Below are positions 23,241-36,405 of a stretch of 64,000 nucleotides of DNA, piece by piece. This DNA comes from Parascedosporium putredinis. Its lineage: Eukaryota; Ascomycota; Sordariomycetes; Microascales; Microascaceae. The DNA is taken from the NCBI GenBank assembly GCA_949357655.1, contig CASHTG010000007.1, positions 310,001-374,000 of the forward strand, read 5' to 3'. Every line of letters begins with the position of its first letter. Position 1 is the first letter of the stretch. Below the pieces are notes generated by a model that did not search any database, was not told the origin of the DNA, and was given only the letters and a program-made list of their open reading frames with translations. The position numbers and the translations under genes are program-made.

Positions 23241-23960
23241 TCAAACTGATTTCTCCTTGGGAAAATCCCGAAACAGGTCCCGGATCTTGTCCAACGGCGC
23301 CGCCATCAATCCCGCCACCGTCTCGAACGGCGGCTTGTCCGGCGCGTGGGGATGGCTCCTCGTCGGCGTGAGCATCTTGGTGCGCTGGAAGCTGCGCACC
23401 ATGGCATCCGACTCCTCGGGCGTTAGGGCCTTTTCGAGCGCCGCGAGCTCCTCGTGTTCCTCTTCTTGAATGTGCTGGCGGAGGTTGCCCCACAGACTGC
23501 CTAAGATGGCGCCGAACTCGGGGTTGTCGGGGACATGTCCTGCAGCTCGGCGAGGTCCTTTTTGATCTGGAAGAATGAGACGAGCGGGGACGATTAGCAA
23601 GTCTAGTCGCGCAGAAAAAGAAAGAGATAATAGCTTGGTATGCATTCTTACCATGAGGTGCTCCTCGCGATCTCGCGCAGCCATGGATTTGCCGTCGCGG
23701 ACATACTTCTCAAACGCCGGGTACAGCATCAGCTCTTCGCCAATCGAGTGGCGGGCGAGCTCCCATGTAAACTGGTTACGCCATTGTATCTTTTCGGCGT
23801 GGTCTTTGGCGGATAAAATCTTGTCGTAGGCCTCTTGGATCTCGCGGTGGTCCTGCTTGATCACGTCCGAGATCCGGGCGGTGTGCACGGCCGAGGCGGC
23901 GAAGAAGCGGTACTGACCAACAAGCAAGCGTGTGTTTGCTCGTCTTAGGATTGTTGCCAT
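23241..23960 (-). CDS. Hemerythrin (HHE) domain protein, probably mitochondrial (1 frameshift)
   Basis: HHE cation-binding proteins form a four-helix bundle that binds a di-iron or similar metal centre. Exons are 23652-23960 and 23241-23566; the intron starts GTAAGA and ends TTCCAG. The arginine-rich, acid-free start MATILRRANTRLLVGQYRFF looks like a mitochondrial presequence. Likely metal ligands are DHREI (His38), RHSIGEELMLYP (His71, Glu75), EEH (His101), and later LRQHIQEEEHEEL. One base is missing in the run opposite 23529-23532, between LAELQDMSP and DNPEFG. The C-terminus ends in RDLFRDFPKEKS. Fungal members are linked in general to oxygen, NO or iron stress; the exact role here is unknown. 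It follows the ferric reductase and His-rich membrane protein, so three metal-related candidates lie together. Confidence 0.87.
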   Translation of the reverse strand: MATILRRANTRLLVGQYRFFAASAVHTARISDVIKQDHREIQEAYDKILSAKDHAEKIQWRNQFTWELARHSIGEELMLYPAFEKYVRDGKSMAARDREEHLMVRMHTKLLSLSFSARLDLLIVPARLILPDQKGPRRAAGHVPDNPEFGAILGSLWGNLRQHIQEEEHEELAALEKALTPEESDAMVRSFQRTKMLTPTRSHPHAPDKPPFETVAGLMAAPLDKIRDLFRDFPKEKSV

Positions 23961-25805
23961 TGTTTTCTCACTGGTGTAGGGAAGAGTGGCCTATTCTTGA
24001 GGTTCGATCGGGAAAGAAACTCTGGCGAGAGGTGGAGAGATCCAGGAACTAGCTTGTAGTCGTCGGCAGGGTGGTTATCGTGGCGAGACTATATACCCAA
24101 CCCCAAGAGGTCCCCTCTAACACAAGTCAAGCAAAGGTTAAAATTGATGGCTAGCCAATGGCTGTGTTGCTATTACCATCTACAATATCAAGGTGGAAGT
24201 GCATTTATGTGTGCGTTATCAAGACCACTTCCATTGGTTGCGTCGACTATCTGGCTGCCATCCCGCGGCGATCGAGCTGGGGTCACAGTGACGGCATTCG
24301 CGCCCGGAGTTGTTTTGTAGCTGTGAGTAGGCTTATCTAGTAGGACAGTAGTAGGCTCTCGGGTACCTATCAATAAACTCGATGTGGCTCACATTCGTAG
24401 CGAGGAGGGAAGGGTGGCGAACAAGTAACCTGATCGGATGATGTAGGTCTCGGCTCGCACAGAATCTGTCGCGGGGAGGTTTGTGGTCAAGGTGCCTCTT
24501 GGGAGAAATGTCAACGAAAGAGCGAGGTAAGGAGAGCTGACAAAAGGAATTGAAGGTAGTCTACGCTCTGAGGTTGGCTACTGAGATTTAGATTAGTTTG
24601 TGACCTTGCTTAATCGATGAAGCTATCCGCTCGAGCCAATTGACATTGATATCGATGCTGCATCTATTGACTAGCTAGCCTTTGTTTAACAGACATTGGT
24701 TCCTTGCGCCGTATGTAATGGATATCGGGTCATGCGTAGAGCAACGTGCCTGAAACCCCCTGTCAATCCAACGGTGCGCATCTGCCATATTAAGGTGACG
24801 CTGGCAGGTACCTGCATTGTGCGGCTATTTACCTTGAAGCGTGATGTCTTCCACAGAGAGGGCGACAAGACCAATACGATCCCCCGACCCCTACGGCATT
24901 GGCCTTCTCCTAGATCGCGTTGTGGCGACGGTCTGTAAAATCCTGATCGACCAGATTTGATGATAAAGGCTTCAATGGTGCAAGAGCGCCTTGGCTAGTG
25001 GCTGCAGAACATGGCTATCGTCTCTTGGGTAGAGGATCGAAACCTGCACCGTTCACCGGTTTCGTGCAACTTGCTTCCGTCTTTCAGTTCCCTCTCCCGG
25101 TTGATTTTAGGTGCGGAAGCCACTCTGGCCCCACTCATGTCCGAAGGAGTACGTCACTCACGGCAGCCGGCCCATGCCCCACACCCGCCCCCGCTCGTCG
25201 AAGAGATCGCCCGGACTACAGGTTCACACGGCAGCCGGCTGTCTCCCGTCACATATTCTCACAGGTTTGGCAGGGACTGAACCGGCCAACGGGCATACAG
25301 ATGATTCAATGTCCGGAAAATACGTTCCTCGCTTGATATCATGCGCAAGGGCAGGCCGCGAGTAGCTTAAGGAAACACGAACGACGTTAAATACACTCGC
25401 TCAAGATCCTCCGGCATAGTAGGAGGGAGGTATGATGGGTGGGTGACGAGGCGAGGACCTCTGCGATCGGGCGGGGGTTCCTGACAAGCCGTGACGGAGC
25501 ATGACGGCAGGATTACATTCCGGAGGGCGGCGCGGAGGACATGCCCCGCCGAGTGGTGTGGTTGTGTCCCGGCACACCTGCACTTGAATTTAGGGTTTTC
25601 ATCTTGTTGTTTCTGTCCATCTTGCTTGCCCGCTTCTGGCCCGCCGCACCATCCCCTCTTCCGGATCCCAGTCCGTGGGTTGGTTGACCCGCGCGACTGA
25701 AACTTTACTTTGGAGCTCTCCCACCATCATATGGCGCGGGGAAAAAAGAAAAACAAGAAAGAATAGGTTGACATCCTCCTCTCCCCGCTCCTGAATATGC
25801 CTCGA
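23961..25805. other. Intergenic
   Basis: No supported gene. It includes the hemerythrin-gene promoter on the left and the rds1-like promoter on the right. Confidence 0.5.
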
Positions 25806-25813
25806 TATAAAAA
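25806..25813 (+). promoter_or_regulatory. TATA box of the rds1-like gene
   Basis: TATAAAAA lies 120 bases before the ATG at 25933 and is followed by a CT-rich stretch (CCTATCCTCTCCCCCTCTTTCC), a common fungal core-promoter layout. The CT stretch contains CCCCT, the core of stress-response elements, which would fit a stress gene, but a single occurrence is weak. Confidence 0.5.
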
Positions 25814-25932
25814 CCCTATCCTCTCCCCCTCTTTCCGCCAGCTCTTCGCACCAAATGTCGAGAGCCTCACTAAAGCCATCGTCTTAACAGAACCCGTAGC
25901 GTAGTCTGATTGCACGCAACCCCGTAGTGGAC

Positions 25933-27342
25933 ATGCACCTCAACTCCATCCCGAGCGCATTGGCCGCCGTAGCCATCGCAGCCACGCGCGCGCACGCCGC
26001 TCCCGCCCCCGCCCAAGCCCCCGAGGTCACCGAGATCCCCGGCGACGACCTGATCCCCCGTGGTCGAGCACCACAACGTCACATCCCACGGGCCCTACGA
26101 CGGCCCCTCCCCCACCACCACGGGCGCCATCTCCACCAGCGTCCTGAACTCGAGCGTCCCGGCCCTACCCCCAGCCCCAGACGCCTACGAGTACCCGGCC
26201 GACGGGGCGCTCCACGGCAACCAACCCGCCCCCTTCACCCCCAGCGGCGGAATCGGCACCAACGGTTCCGCACCCGTGTACCGCGTACAGAGCGACTTCG
26301 ACTACCAATCCCTCGCGCTCGGCCTGTACCAAGAGTTCATCGAATTAGACCTCTTCCACTGGGGCCTCACGCGCTTCTCAAACGACGAGTTCGACGCCGC
26401 GGGCGTCACAGCCGAGGACCGCTTCCTCATGCAGCACATGGCGGACCAAGAAATCGGCCACGCCACGCTCCTCAGCAACATGCTAGGCCCGCAGGCGCCC
26501 CGCCAGTGCACGTACGACTACCCCGTGTCCAGCGTGCAAGAGTACCTCGACTTCAGCCAGAAGCTCACGCGGTGGGCGAGGCCGGCGTGTACGGCTTCCT
26601 GCCGCACCTCAACTCGGGTCCCGCCGCGCAGCTACTGCTGCAGAGCATCACGGTGGAGGCGCGCCAGCAGATGGCGTTTCGGCAGATGGGCGGGCAGTTC
26701 CCCATGCCCGAGTGGCACACGGTCGGGATCCCCCAGAGCTGGGCGTGGACCTTGCTGGCCCCCTACGTCGCGAGCTGCCCCGCGAACCAGACGCGCTTGA
26801 TCTGGCAGAATTTCCCCGCGCTGCGCGTGCTCAACCAGCCGAACCCGGCGCGCGTGAATGGTGAGGAGGCGTGGAACGAGACGACGGGCGGGTACGCCAA
26901 CACGTTGTCGACAAAGGGGATCCCCGAGGAGGAGCTGTGCGTCAACTCGGACGAGGTGGGCGAGAACTGCCGCGCCGCCGTGGCGCGGAACCGCAGTATT
27001 CCCTTGTCGTTTCCGGGCCGTCGGGTGTTTCTCCAGTGGGACGAGCCGGGCAAGCCGGTGGGGCCCAATAACAGCTACGTGACGTCGACCGAGGTGAAGC
27101 AGCCCAGGTTCGCGGCGTGGGTCTCCCAGCTCAACGTGACCTACACCGAGCTGCGCAACGTGAGCGCCGAGAACCGCTCGGGATACACGCTGCAGCCGGG
27201 GGCGTATACGTGGCAGGGCAACCGGGCGGTCAACGGCACCATGTTCCTCGCGCTGACGGACCAGGATCTCTACGTGACGCCGTATAACTTGACGCAGCTG
27301 AACCCGCACGTCGCCGCGCTGGCGGTGTATCAGGCAGGCTAG
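25933..27342 (+). CDS. rds1: Rds1-type secreted ferritin-like domain protein (2 frameshifts)
   Basis: Fungal stress-response protein of the Rds1 family, containing a ferritin-like domain. The ATG at 25933 gives a signal peptide (MHLNSIPSALAAVAIAATRAHA). The mature region continues with VEHHNVTSHGPYDGP after a frame change at the C run 26055-26059, which is repaired by removing one base and is the only such case in the window. The ferritin-like domain has YQSLALGLYQEFIELDLFHWG, then DRFLMQHMADQEIGHATLLSNMLG with the expected Glu and His ligands, and after a second break at 26574-26576 continues GEAGVYGFLPHLNSG and SITVEARQQMAFRQMGG. The C-terminal beta-rich part has several NxT/S sites and ends VAALAVYQAG. 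About 469 residues, the normal length. Biochemical function is unknown even in model fungi. Confidence 0.88.
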   Translation: MHLNSIPSALAAVAIAATRAHAAPAPAQAPEVTEIPGDDLIPRGRAPQRHIPRALRRPLPHHHGRHLHQRPELERPGPTPSPRRLRVPGRRGAPRQPTRPLHPQRRNRHQRFRTRVPRTERLRLPIPRARPVPRVHRIRPLPLGPHALLKRRVRRRGRHSRGPLPHAAHGGPRNRPRHAPQQHARPAGAPPVHVRLPRVQRARVPRLQPEAHAVGEAGVYGFLPHLNSGPAAQLLLQSITVEARQQMAFRQMGGQFPMPEWHTVGIPQSWAWTLLAPYVASCPANQTRLIWQNFPALRVLNQPNPARVNGEEAWNETTGGYANTLSTKGIPEEELCVNSDEVGENCRAAVARNRSIPLSFPGRRVFLQWDEPGKPVGPNNSYVTSTEVKQPRFAAWVSQLNVTYTELRNVSAENRSGYTLQPGAYTWQGNRAVNGTMFLALTDQDLYVTPYNLTQLNPHVAALAVYQAG

Positions 27343-30300
27343 CCTTGGCTCTCTGGGTAGGGGAATAGTGGCTGTAGCTTATCTGGTGTGGAGGCGTATG
27401 AGACTTGGAGGAATGTAGTTTTGGGACGGATATCTTGACTTCCATTCGTGAACAAGTGAAAAAAGGGGAGTGTGTGTAATCTAGTGTTTAATCCATCATC
27501 CCATCGGGATACACAATTCTCGTCCGATCAAACACCGGTTGAAGTGAACAAGCAATCCCGAGCCAGAAGGGCCATATCTCTTTGATTCCCGTCTCTTTTT
27601 CCCGCCTCGACGGATCCGACGCCTTGTGCCCGGATAACGCAGCCGGTACCTATGAGAGGGGAAAAAAGCAAAATTCTAACAACCAAGAACGGGCGAAAAA
27701 AAGAAATTGAAATCATTCCCGCAAGACCGGTCCGCATCAAGGCCTTGGGAGCACTGACTCCGTGTTAGGCGAAGTTTCGCCTAACAAGCAGACGGCACAA
27801 AACTTGCCGCACCTGCACAGCTCACCGGGACGCACACCGGCAGAAGAGAGGATTGCCCGGAACGCGAGGAACGAGAGCGGGAAAAAATGGATTTCTGCGA
27901 CAACTCGCTCCTTAGCCGGATCGCGCGAGCCGTCCGACATCAGACGGCGGACAAGACCATTCCACTGTTGTCCCCGGCGAATGCCCATTGCTGCAAAAAG
28001 GGCACTTTTTACATGCCCAAGGAAGAGTAGTCGAAGTTTTGGTGATATCACTATTTTTCCTCGCGTCTGAACGACACAAGCGAAACTTTACTCATTTTTC
28101 TCCTGCAGGGGAGATCAGCCATCTAATACAACCTTCCTTATCCCGACCACGAAATGCGTTGTAACCCATCCGCGGAAAAGCGGCCGTTGGGGAGGTAGTC
28201 TAGTCTACATGTAGCCAACAGACACGGGGTTTCTACACAACGCGCGCCCTTCCCTTTGGCCGTCGTCATCGCCCAGCCTTGAGGGAATGCTTCCCCGAAC
28301 CGAGTTATCCTCCACCGGCTGCACAATGTTGCGCTTGTGTATGGCCGATGCAACGATGGGGGAGAAGGGGAGCACTCGGGTGAGGAAACGGCAGAGTTCA
28401 ATGTTGCAAGCGTACGCCTCTCGAACTGCTGGCTTTTTCTTGAGCTAAACCTCTTGTAGATTTTCTCGCGAATTTTGCGTGCGCCCCCGTTGCATTCTTA
28501 CGCCTCTTTTCCATATTTCGTTTCTCTGTCTTGAACCGGGCAACTAGTGTATACCACAAGCCCTAGGATGTTTCTTCCGCGAGAGCACCTCTCGTTCTTA
28601 TTTCCGTGCAGGGGGATATATATGAATGGAAAGACTCTTATTACAGGCTGGTTTTGTGAATAGAGTTGGGCGGAATCGAGGCCCGCCCTCGGTACTCGGG
28701 GCACCGACGCAGGTTGTAATTTTGAGAACCACGGAAAAGAGGAAGAAGACAACGACAGCAAACTAGGGGAACATTCGCAATTCTTTCCGTCTTGCGGGGG
28801 AGGGAGGAAAGGATACACCGCGAAAGAGTAAAATTTAGAATCATTGGCGAGATTAAGCAAGCGGAGGCCCGGCGTTAGCGTGCTTGGCTTCTCCACTTCC
28901 AACGGGCGGAATATGAGGAGAGTCGGGCTAAAATCAACCTCTGTCGATTGCCAACAATGCGAGAAGGCGAAAGACGTGGAGGGGACATGGCGTTGGATCT
29001 CATGCCGTCTGGTCCGTGGTCGAGATTTCCTTGTGCGAATTCGGTGATCTGTGAGCGTGTTGTCGATGATTCTCGCGCCGCTCAGGCCAGGCCGAGGATC
29101 GATGTCGAGCGTTAACATGGATGACGGCGGGTTCATTCTATGCCTTTGGGTGGCATCATGGTGAGCCAGCTACGCTAGCTGGACGGCAAGAAATTTTTCA
29201 TTTTCAATGCTCAATCGACTCATGCATTCTCTCTCCCTCTCTCTGTCTCTGCTTCTGCTCTTTGGGTCGCGGCGATCCTGGGCAGATCGCGGAGGAGATC
29301 AACCATCACCTGCTACACAAGAGAAGCGATCGCCCTCAGGGGTCCTACAATGACGATGGCGCCAGAGAGAGAGAGAGAGAGAGAGAGCCCTCGTCGGTCA
29401 ATCCGCGCATCAACGTTCTTGAGTGCGCCCGCTGGGAACTAGCGTTTCGAGCATTGAAGATCTGGCATGGACGACAATGAATAAAAAGGTAAACCTCGTG
29501 TGTCCAATCAGCCACTTTTATGCGCTTGGCATCTTGCTATTGTTGACTCAAGAGCCGCAAAAGCGGGCGTGGCAGTCGGCCCTCCGTTTATACGCGAACG
29601 CAGGCACAATCACACACCATCATTTTTCCTGGTATCTTGCCCTTTTTGTCCCCAATTCCCGGCCCCTTTTTCGGGCGCAGAGTGGATTTAAAGTTTAGAC
29701 GGAATTGCTGCACAAGGGGGAGGAGGCGCACGAAGAAAGACTGGCGGGAGGGGAGAAGAGGACTATTTCGGCAAAGAAAGGGGACGGGCGGGTGGTGCAG
29801 CGCGGCCCAGCCAGCCCCAAAAACACTCTTTTTGGCGAGCGGGAGCGGGAGAACCGTTGCGAGGGGAAGACACAAAAGCACGATAATTAATCGAAGGGGT
29901 GGGCTGGCTGCCCTCTGCCTCTGAGCGAATAGAGTAGGGAAAACGAGATACAAGTGCCCCTCCGCGGACGACCCAATCAAAAATCTTGCATCTTCCCGCT
30001 TCGTCGCGAGATGGGGAGAAAGAGATGGGGGCGGGGATGGGGGATAACTGTCCCCTTTGCTTGCGTCGCTCGGACCCCTTTGCGCGGCCTCGTGCATCTC
30101 CCAAAACCGAAGGGATCAAGTTTTGGCTCGCGAGCCAGTGCGGTGCGCGTGCGTGCATGCATGCGAGGAGGGAGGGAAGAAGAGCCGCTCTACCCTAGGT
30201 TGCGACCCGCGCGTCCGCTTAGAAGAGGGCGACTCAAGGGAGATATGCGCGAGGACCCTTGGTCCACAAGGTCGATCTTTTACCTCGTACACGCTTTTCG

Positions 30301-33300
30301 AGTCTAAGAGCGTGGCGGTGAAGTAGGGAGATGATTGATGAGGCTAGCGATGGGTGATCGAGCGCTGGGTTGAAGAGATCTGTGTCCATGGTTGACATAG
30401 TGAAGGGGAGCTGTGCGGAAAATCATGGCGATTACTCGTGGGGGACATGTGACGAGCGAGAGCGCTGGAGATCACCGAAACAGTCATGGATGGCACAGGA
30501 CGTGTTACCAGATCCTCGAAAGACAGGTGCTCGCCATGCTTACTCCTTGACGACCCCGTGTAAACTTTCTTCCAGTGGCGATCATGGTCCTTGTAGAGGA
30601 ACGGGAATGGCTGTTTCAATACACTTGGGGGAAGGGAAAAAGCAGACGCAAAAGTTCCCAGGCGCGACGGTTTGGCAGGAGCACATGCCAGACTTGGGGA
30701 GCGGGGGAGATTTCAAGGGAAACCCACTGACATTTGTCTGCGACGACGAGTGCAAGACGCTAGTGCTGGATTGGGATTGATGAAGACGAGAAGAATAAGC
30801 TTGGGGTGGGAAAGGAGGAATGGATGTTGGGGTGGCAGGTGGACACCGCATGCACGCACTGATGCTGGGGCCTGAAGTATCAAACACGTCAAAACTGGGC
30901 AGAGGGCGAATTCCCCAGCTGTGATGGAAGAGTTGTCGGCCGCTAGAAGAAGTCTATTTCGCGGGGCCTGTACTTGTATGTTTGGCAAATGCTTGACGCC
31001 CTCGACTGGCTACCTTGGTGAAGAGTTTCCATTCTTTCGACTCGCACGGAGGGCTGAACTTCAAGACGAGACGGGGACGAGGAAAAATGTCAGCCGTGAA
31101 CCTGGAGGCGAGGCGGTGGCTTGAGGCGTGAACCACCTTGAGCTGACGGTGACGGTGAGCCAATGCTTAATAGATTTATTATGGATTGTGATATATTGAG
31201 ATGTCGGTATGTGTTCATTGACGACCAGGTTCTCCCTTTCACCTTCACTTTGGAGCGCAAAGTGCGGATCAGCTGGCCAATTGGGCGTTTCAATTGGTCA
31301 ACTTCAGCTCCGGAGGGTTTGACTGAGCGGCGGTTGGCGCCGCCATGCTGAAGCAAGGCGCTGCTGACACGCCCAGGATGAAGACTGGCGCTCGTTCACG
31401 AAGACTCTAGTCGGCCGCTTAGAATGGGGTCGGTCAACTCTCATAATTGAGGAACTCAATTATTGTTATAGATAGAATTGATGCGAATATACAGGTAAGT
31501 CTTCTCATCCAGAAGCTTGTGAGGAGTGATATCTCGCAAGCGTCGTCGCGTTAGCGTTCTAAAGCCTCAGCGGTGGCGGCCAATCCAGCTCTTCCTACCC
31601 TTTTTTTCGTCGCGCCCACCCAAAAACCACTCCTGCCTCAACTGACAAAAGCAGCAATGACTACATCCCTTCACCGCAATCACCTAGGAGGATGGGCGTG
31701 ATCCTGCCCAGCTGGCGGTCAGCAACTATCATCCTCAGCTGACCAAATCCGTGTCGGGCGCTGGAAGTAGGCAAAATTCACTTCGTTAAAAGTGTGGTCA
31801 AAGAAAGTGGGCACGATACGAGAGTATCCGTCCGTCGCACCCCGCTTCGAGAGCCGAAGCTCTATTATTAGCGCCGACGGGCAAGTTAGCCGTCATCCCC
31901 TGAAGTGGAGATGCTGGAAAATAAACGTGAGCTAGTATGTGCCCACTTGCTTAAGTCAAGTCTTTTCCAAACCGAAAGAGAGAATAACGATTCCAGTCTC
32001 AACGTGTGTCGACCTACGTTGTCGGGCGTGCCTACTTCAAGAGCTGTCTTGATTATGGAAATATCTGGATTTGACGCTCCTAGTATTATTTTGTGTACTC
32101 TGACGACGTTACTAAGGAAAGGCGCAACCAAGTCTCAAGGTGTGTTCTCGAACACAAGCACAGACAGCTTTCAGCGTTTCGCATTGCTTCCTCCGCTCCA
32201 ACCTGCCAGGGGCTCCTCGTCGTGCCAGGTTTTGGCCCTCCCGTGGTGGTGGCGGACGCCCGCCAAGCCGCCGCTTCTCGATGCGAGTAACCGTGAGAAC
32301 CCATCATGACGTTGCCACGTATTTTTGCACCGGTCCGACTTCGAATCGCCCTGTAATAATACTCTAACCCTACTAGACCCGGGTGAAGAGTTCCGAGAGA
32401 GAGAAGGAGGAGAGAACACAGAGGGCAAGCTCACCCTTAGTAGCCCTCCAAGAGATTGAAGTGTAAGAGAGCACGAGCATAAGCACTGGGCAGGGGAAAT
32501 TGAGGTCTTTGACATGGACAAGCGGGTCCTGCATCTGCCAAGATGTTGCTCCAATAGGTGGAAGAATGGCTCACAACGAAGAAGATCCTAGTTTTTTTCG
32601 TCTTTACTTGAAAAACACTGCTCTTATTTTTAAGAAGGGACATTCAATGTACAGGTAGCCACTGGCGCTTCTTTCGCTTCAGCAAGGTTCTGCATATGCG
32701 CGGGCGGGTGACAACGAGATGATTAGGGTTGATTCGGAATGTGCATGCGGACGGATTCACGGCCTGGCCTCGGCCAACCCTTCGTATCTGTATAAAAGAG
32801 AACAAAAAATAGGATGGACTGAGGCGATGTGGTAAGATACTCATCCTGCAGGTACGCCGGTCAGTCTCGCCAGGTTTCTCCAAGCCACCGACACCTGCTA
32901 TTGGTTCCCCTCCCCTTCCATCGCAAAAGAAGGAAGCGAGCCTGTGGGTGAGGTGAACAAGGTAGAACCTTGCTCTCTGGCGGCCGTCATCGTGAACGTT
33001 GGAGGCGTCATGTCGAAAATATTGCAGAAATAGGGAAGAAACCGAAGGAACCGGGGTATGGAGAAAAACACACACTCCTCGAGAAGAGAGGGCAGAACTG
33101 GGGTCTCGGGTCTTGTGGTGTCGTGGAGCGAAATGTTCGTCTCCGAAACGACAAACGGCCATGTTGGCGCGGAAAAGGGCGTCCGGATCGGTTTCGCCTT
33201 TTGTGCTCTGCGTGCGTTGGCGCCATTCAATTGATGACGGTCGTGGTGGAGCAAGTCGTGAGGGATTTGAGGCTTGTCCATCTGGATCCATCCATATCAC

Positions 33301-36300
33301 GCAACGCTATTGCTCGATGCAAGAATACGCACTCAAGTGTGCAATGGGCTGCAAAGCGTACATGTATCATCAAATCCACTGCTGCGCTGCATTTTCATCA
33401 CCAAAGACACTTTTCTTTCCTCCATCACATCACCTACGAAGCCTTCCACCCTGGCACAACTTGAACGACGTCGCAGCAGGAACCCACAATTCCGCTAGCG
33501 CCAATTTTATGTTCTTCCAGGCTGCTTCTCCGCCAACAGGGCCATTCCCGACGAAGCCGGGGCGTCTGTTCCGCGCAGTGCCAATTGCACGAGGCACGCT
33601 AAGCAACCCTTGATGAGGGGACGGAAAGGATGGATAAGGACAAAGGGCTAAATTCAGCTGAGGCAGCTAGTAAGAGCACTGGTTACTTTTATTTCCTTTC
33701 TTTTTCCCTTTCCCCAATGCTCTCTCCTTTTGCGGGCGTCTGAGGTGAGGGAGCATGTCCTCTCCACCTCCCTCTCTTCGCTGCTCTGCCCTGATTCTCT
33801 TCTTTCGTGCGCTGTTCCTCTTCTGCATGCAACACCTCCCGCTCCTTGGAGAATGAGACGGTCGACATCCGTCGGATGCACCCAACCATTATACCCATTC
33901 GCTTGCTTCCTCGGGAAAAGGAAGCACATAGCCATCGATGCGCAGCTGTAGTACAGTTGTCCCAAAAATCCAAATTCTGCCCACTCGATGCCGTGCTGCA
34001 TTCCCGAAACAGGTCGACGGCCTTCTCAGACTTGCTCCAGCAACATGGATCCCGAATCGATCCGTATCACTCTCCTCCATCTTTTCGCCCATCTTCAATT
34101 TTGCCTTTGCCGTGTCCATGTTCCAAAACCCAGCCCGTGGGCAGGGAAAGCAAGTGGGAGCCAAAATGGGCTTCATCGCACCCAGCCGAAGCTGCCGTCC
34201 TCGTGAAAATGGGTATCCCGCTACCTATTTTTGTGTGCAAAGATACTTCGTACATACCTATAACATCGCGCAGCTATTACTCCGCGAACCGCCTTTTCCC
34301 ACAGCACGCTTTTGGCTCCTCCCTGCTGCTCGCACTTCCCAAACAGGCAGAATTTGAAAAAGGTATCATGGTTCGGCGTTCAAACCCTGTCCCTGCCCCC
34401 TGGATCCCCTGGCCCCCAGTGCCGATCAAGGTCGGGGCGTAATCGCCTCTGCGACCTCTCTTTGCCATGATACCCTTTTTTCTTTTCTGTCTTCCTGTCC
34501 TGCGCGAATGTGCCCTTCCCGCTGCCCTACCGCCGGATCGGCCGCTGCTTATCCGCACATACTTCGTACCTCACTGCGCTATTCCTCGAGGTCCTGGGTG
34601 AATAGGATGTATTATACCGCGTCACACCGAGCTGCAGGGGTGAGACTGTAGAACGTTGAAATGGGCAGAGTTGCAACACTGAAAGCGGGTGAGATCTCGG
34701 CCTCTCGCATCTCGTCGCTGACGACTTGATCGTTTGTTGCCCTTGTCTGATATAATACCGCATTCGTCCTTGGCTCCGTTGCGTGTCGTGTCCATTGGAG
34801 GTCTAAAGCGCAGCATCCCTTAGCCGAGTCTAAGAAAAGGGCCTCGCTCCCTCCAGCTTCTGCTCTTTTGTCGGCTCTGTGGGCGGGGTAGAGGGGCGTT
34901 CGGCTGCTGGCCACTATCACCGACCACTGGCTCACGCTTCTCGATTTAGAAACGAATAAGAAGAGGAATGTGCATACAAAGTGCATCGCTTCTCTCAGTT
35001 TGCAAAGATAGATGGACGTGTGCGCTCCCACAGAGAGCTGAACCCTGGATCCGCCGTCACCTTGGAGGTCCTCGTGCCTCTCTCTAGCGTAGCTGTGCAA
35101 TTAAGAAAAAGGTGAAGAAAAAAGTAATGTACAAGCCACAGCGCGTACCAAACTCGTGATAATCGCGCACAGAGGTACCTGTCAGAGCCCCCACAATCGT
35201 GTACCTCTGCCCACCTTTGCGCATGGTAAACCACAATTTGTTTCGGGGGCCAAGGGAAGGGGGCGATCTATTCCTGCTGTCCTGGACCCAAGATTTCCCC
35301 TTCCCGTCTTCTCGTCATGCACATTTGCCATTTGGGAAGCGGGCTCGTTTGCTCTCCCACTGGCGGACCCAAAGAAAAAGAAAGCAGAGATAGAGAGAGA
35401 GAAAAAGGGATTGGTTCAGGCAGTATCGAGAGCCGCACTCCTTGAGCACTCGCTCAGCGCACATGCCCATACGCACACACAAAAGTTGACTGGACTAGAC
35501 CAGACCCCTGCCCCCAAAACTCAAGCACTCACACGCCCCCTCCCAAATCCGAAGCATTCACCCCCGCCATCTTCGGGCGTGGGCTGCGACGCACCTCGAG
35601 CATCTTCTGCGTCCCCCACCCCCTTGGACGCCCGCAAAAGAAGAAAAAGTTCGAGCGAGCTCATCTTGTTTCGAAAAGGTCTGACGAAGAACAGCCCTGC
35701 CGTAGGGACAAAAGAAAAGGACTGAGAGGGAAATGAAGAAGAAAGGAAAGCCAAGGCCTAGGCATTAAGCCGTTGGGGGCTTGTCCGGCTACGGGAGCCG
35801 ACGCTAAGGGGGAAAGGAGGAGGGATTGAAGCTTAAAAGAGGGCCATTTTAGACGACATGTGTCGGCGCACTAGCGTAGCGTCCTGGAGGAAGCTGGCGC
35901 CGACTGTTCCTTTTTCTTTTTTCTTGGTCGGTTTGGATATCGATGTAATTTTGATTCCACTTGTCACTCACCACACATGCACGCATACACATACACATAC
36001 ACACCCCCTCCCCCTTGGCATAAGAAGAGTAGTAAGGCTCTGTATATCAGTGGGGCTTCCCCAGACCCAGATATCTCCTCCCCTTGTCTTCCATGATCGA
36101 CCTGTCTCGCTTTTTCTTGGGAAAGGGTTTTTGCTTTTCTTTATCTGCTCGCTGGATCTCGATCGCAGGTAACCCTCGCATCTTTCTCTCTTTTGTATAA
36201 GATCACCGTTCGCACTCTTCCGTTTGCGTAGCATTCTCCCTTTTTGCTCTCCATTCGAGGTCGACTTTAATACTCCCACCCACCGCACAACTACTCCACA

Positions 36301-36405
36301 GCCTCGAGTCTCGGTTCTCGGCTGGGAAAACACCACCCCGCTGCGTTGGTTTGACGACCACACCACATTGGATTTTACACAACAGATACGCCACAAACAC
36401 ACACC
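27343..36405. other. Gene-poor 9-kb region
   Basis: I examined both strands and found no convincing coding exon chain. The longest frames (28498-29136, 32644-33300 minus; 33807-34442, 35156-35725 plus) encode low-complexity Ser/Pro/Arg-rich sequence without recognised motifs. It contains a GA microsatellite (29364-29387), a CACATA-type tract near 35985-36005 and many CT tracts. Non-coding transcripts or long leaders cannot be excluded. Confidence 0.45.
29364..29387. repeat. GA dinucleotide microsatellite
   Basis: An uninterrupted AG/GA dinucleotide run of 24 bases. Confidence 0.9.

Noticed and set aside
32644..33300. 218-codon minus-strand frame
   Set aside because: No motif, composition like translated non-coding DNA, and competing frames on the other strand.
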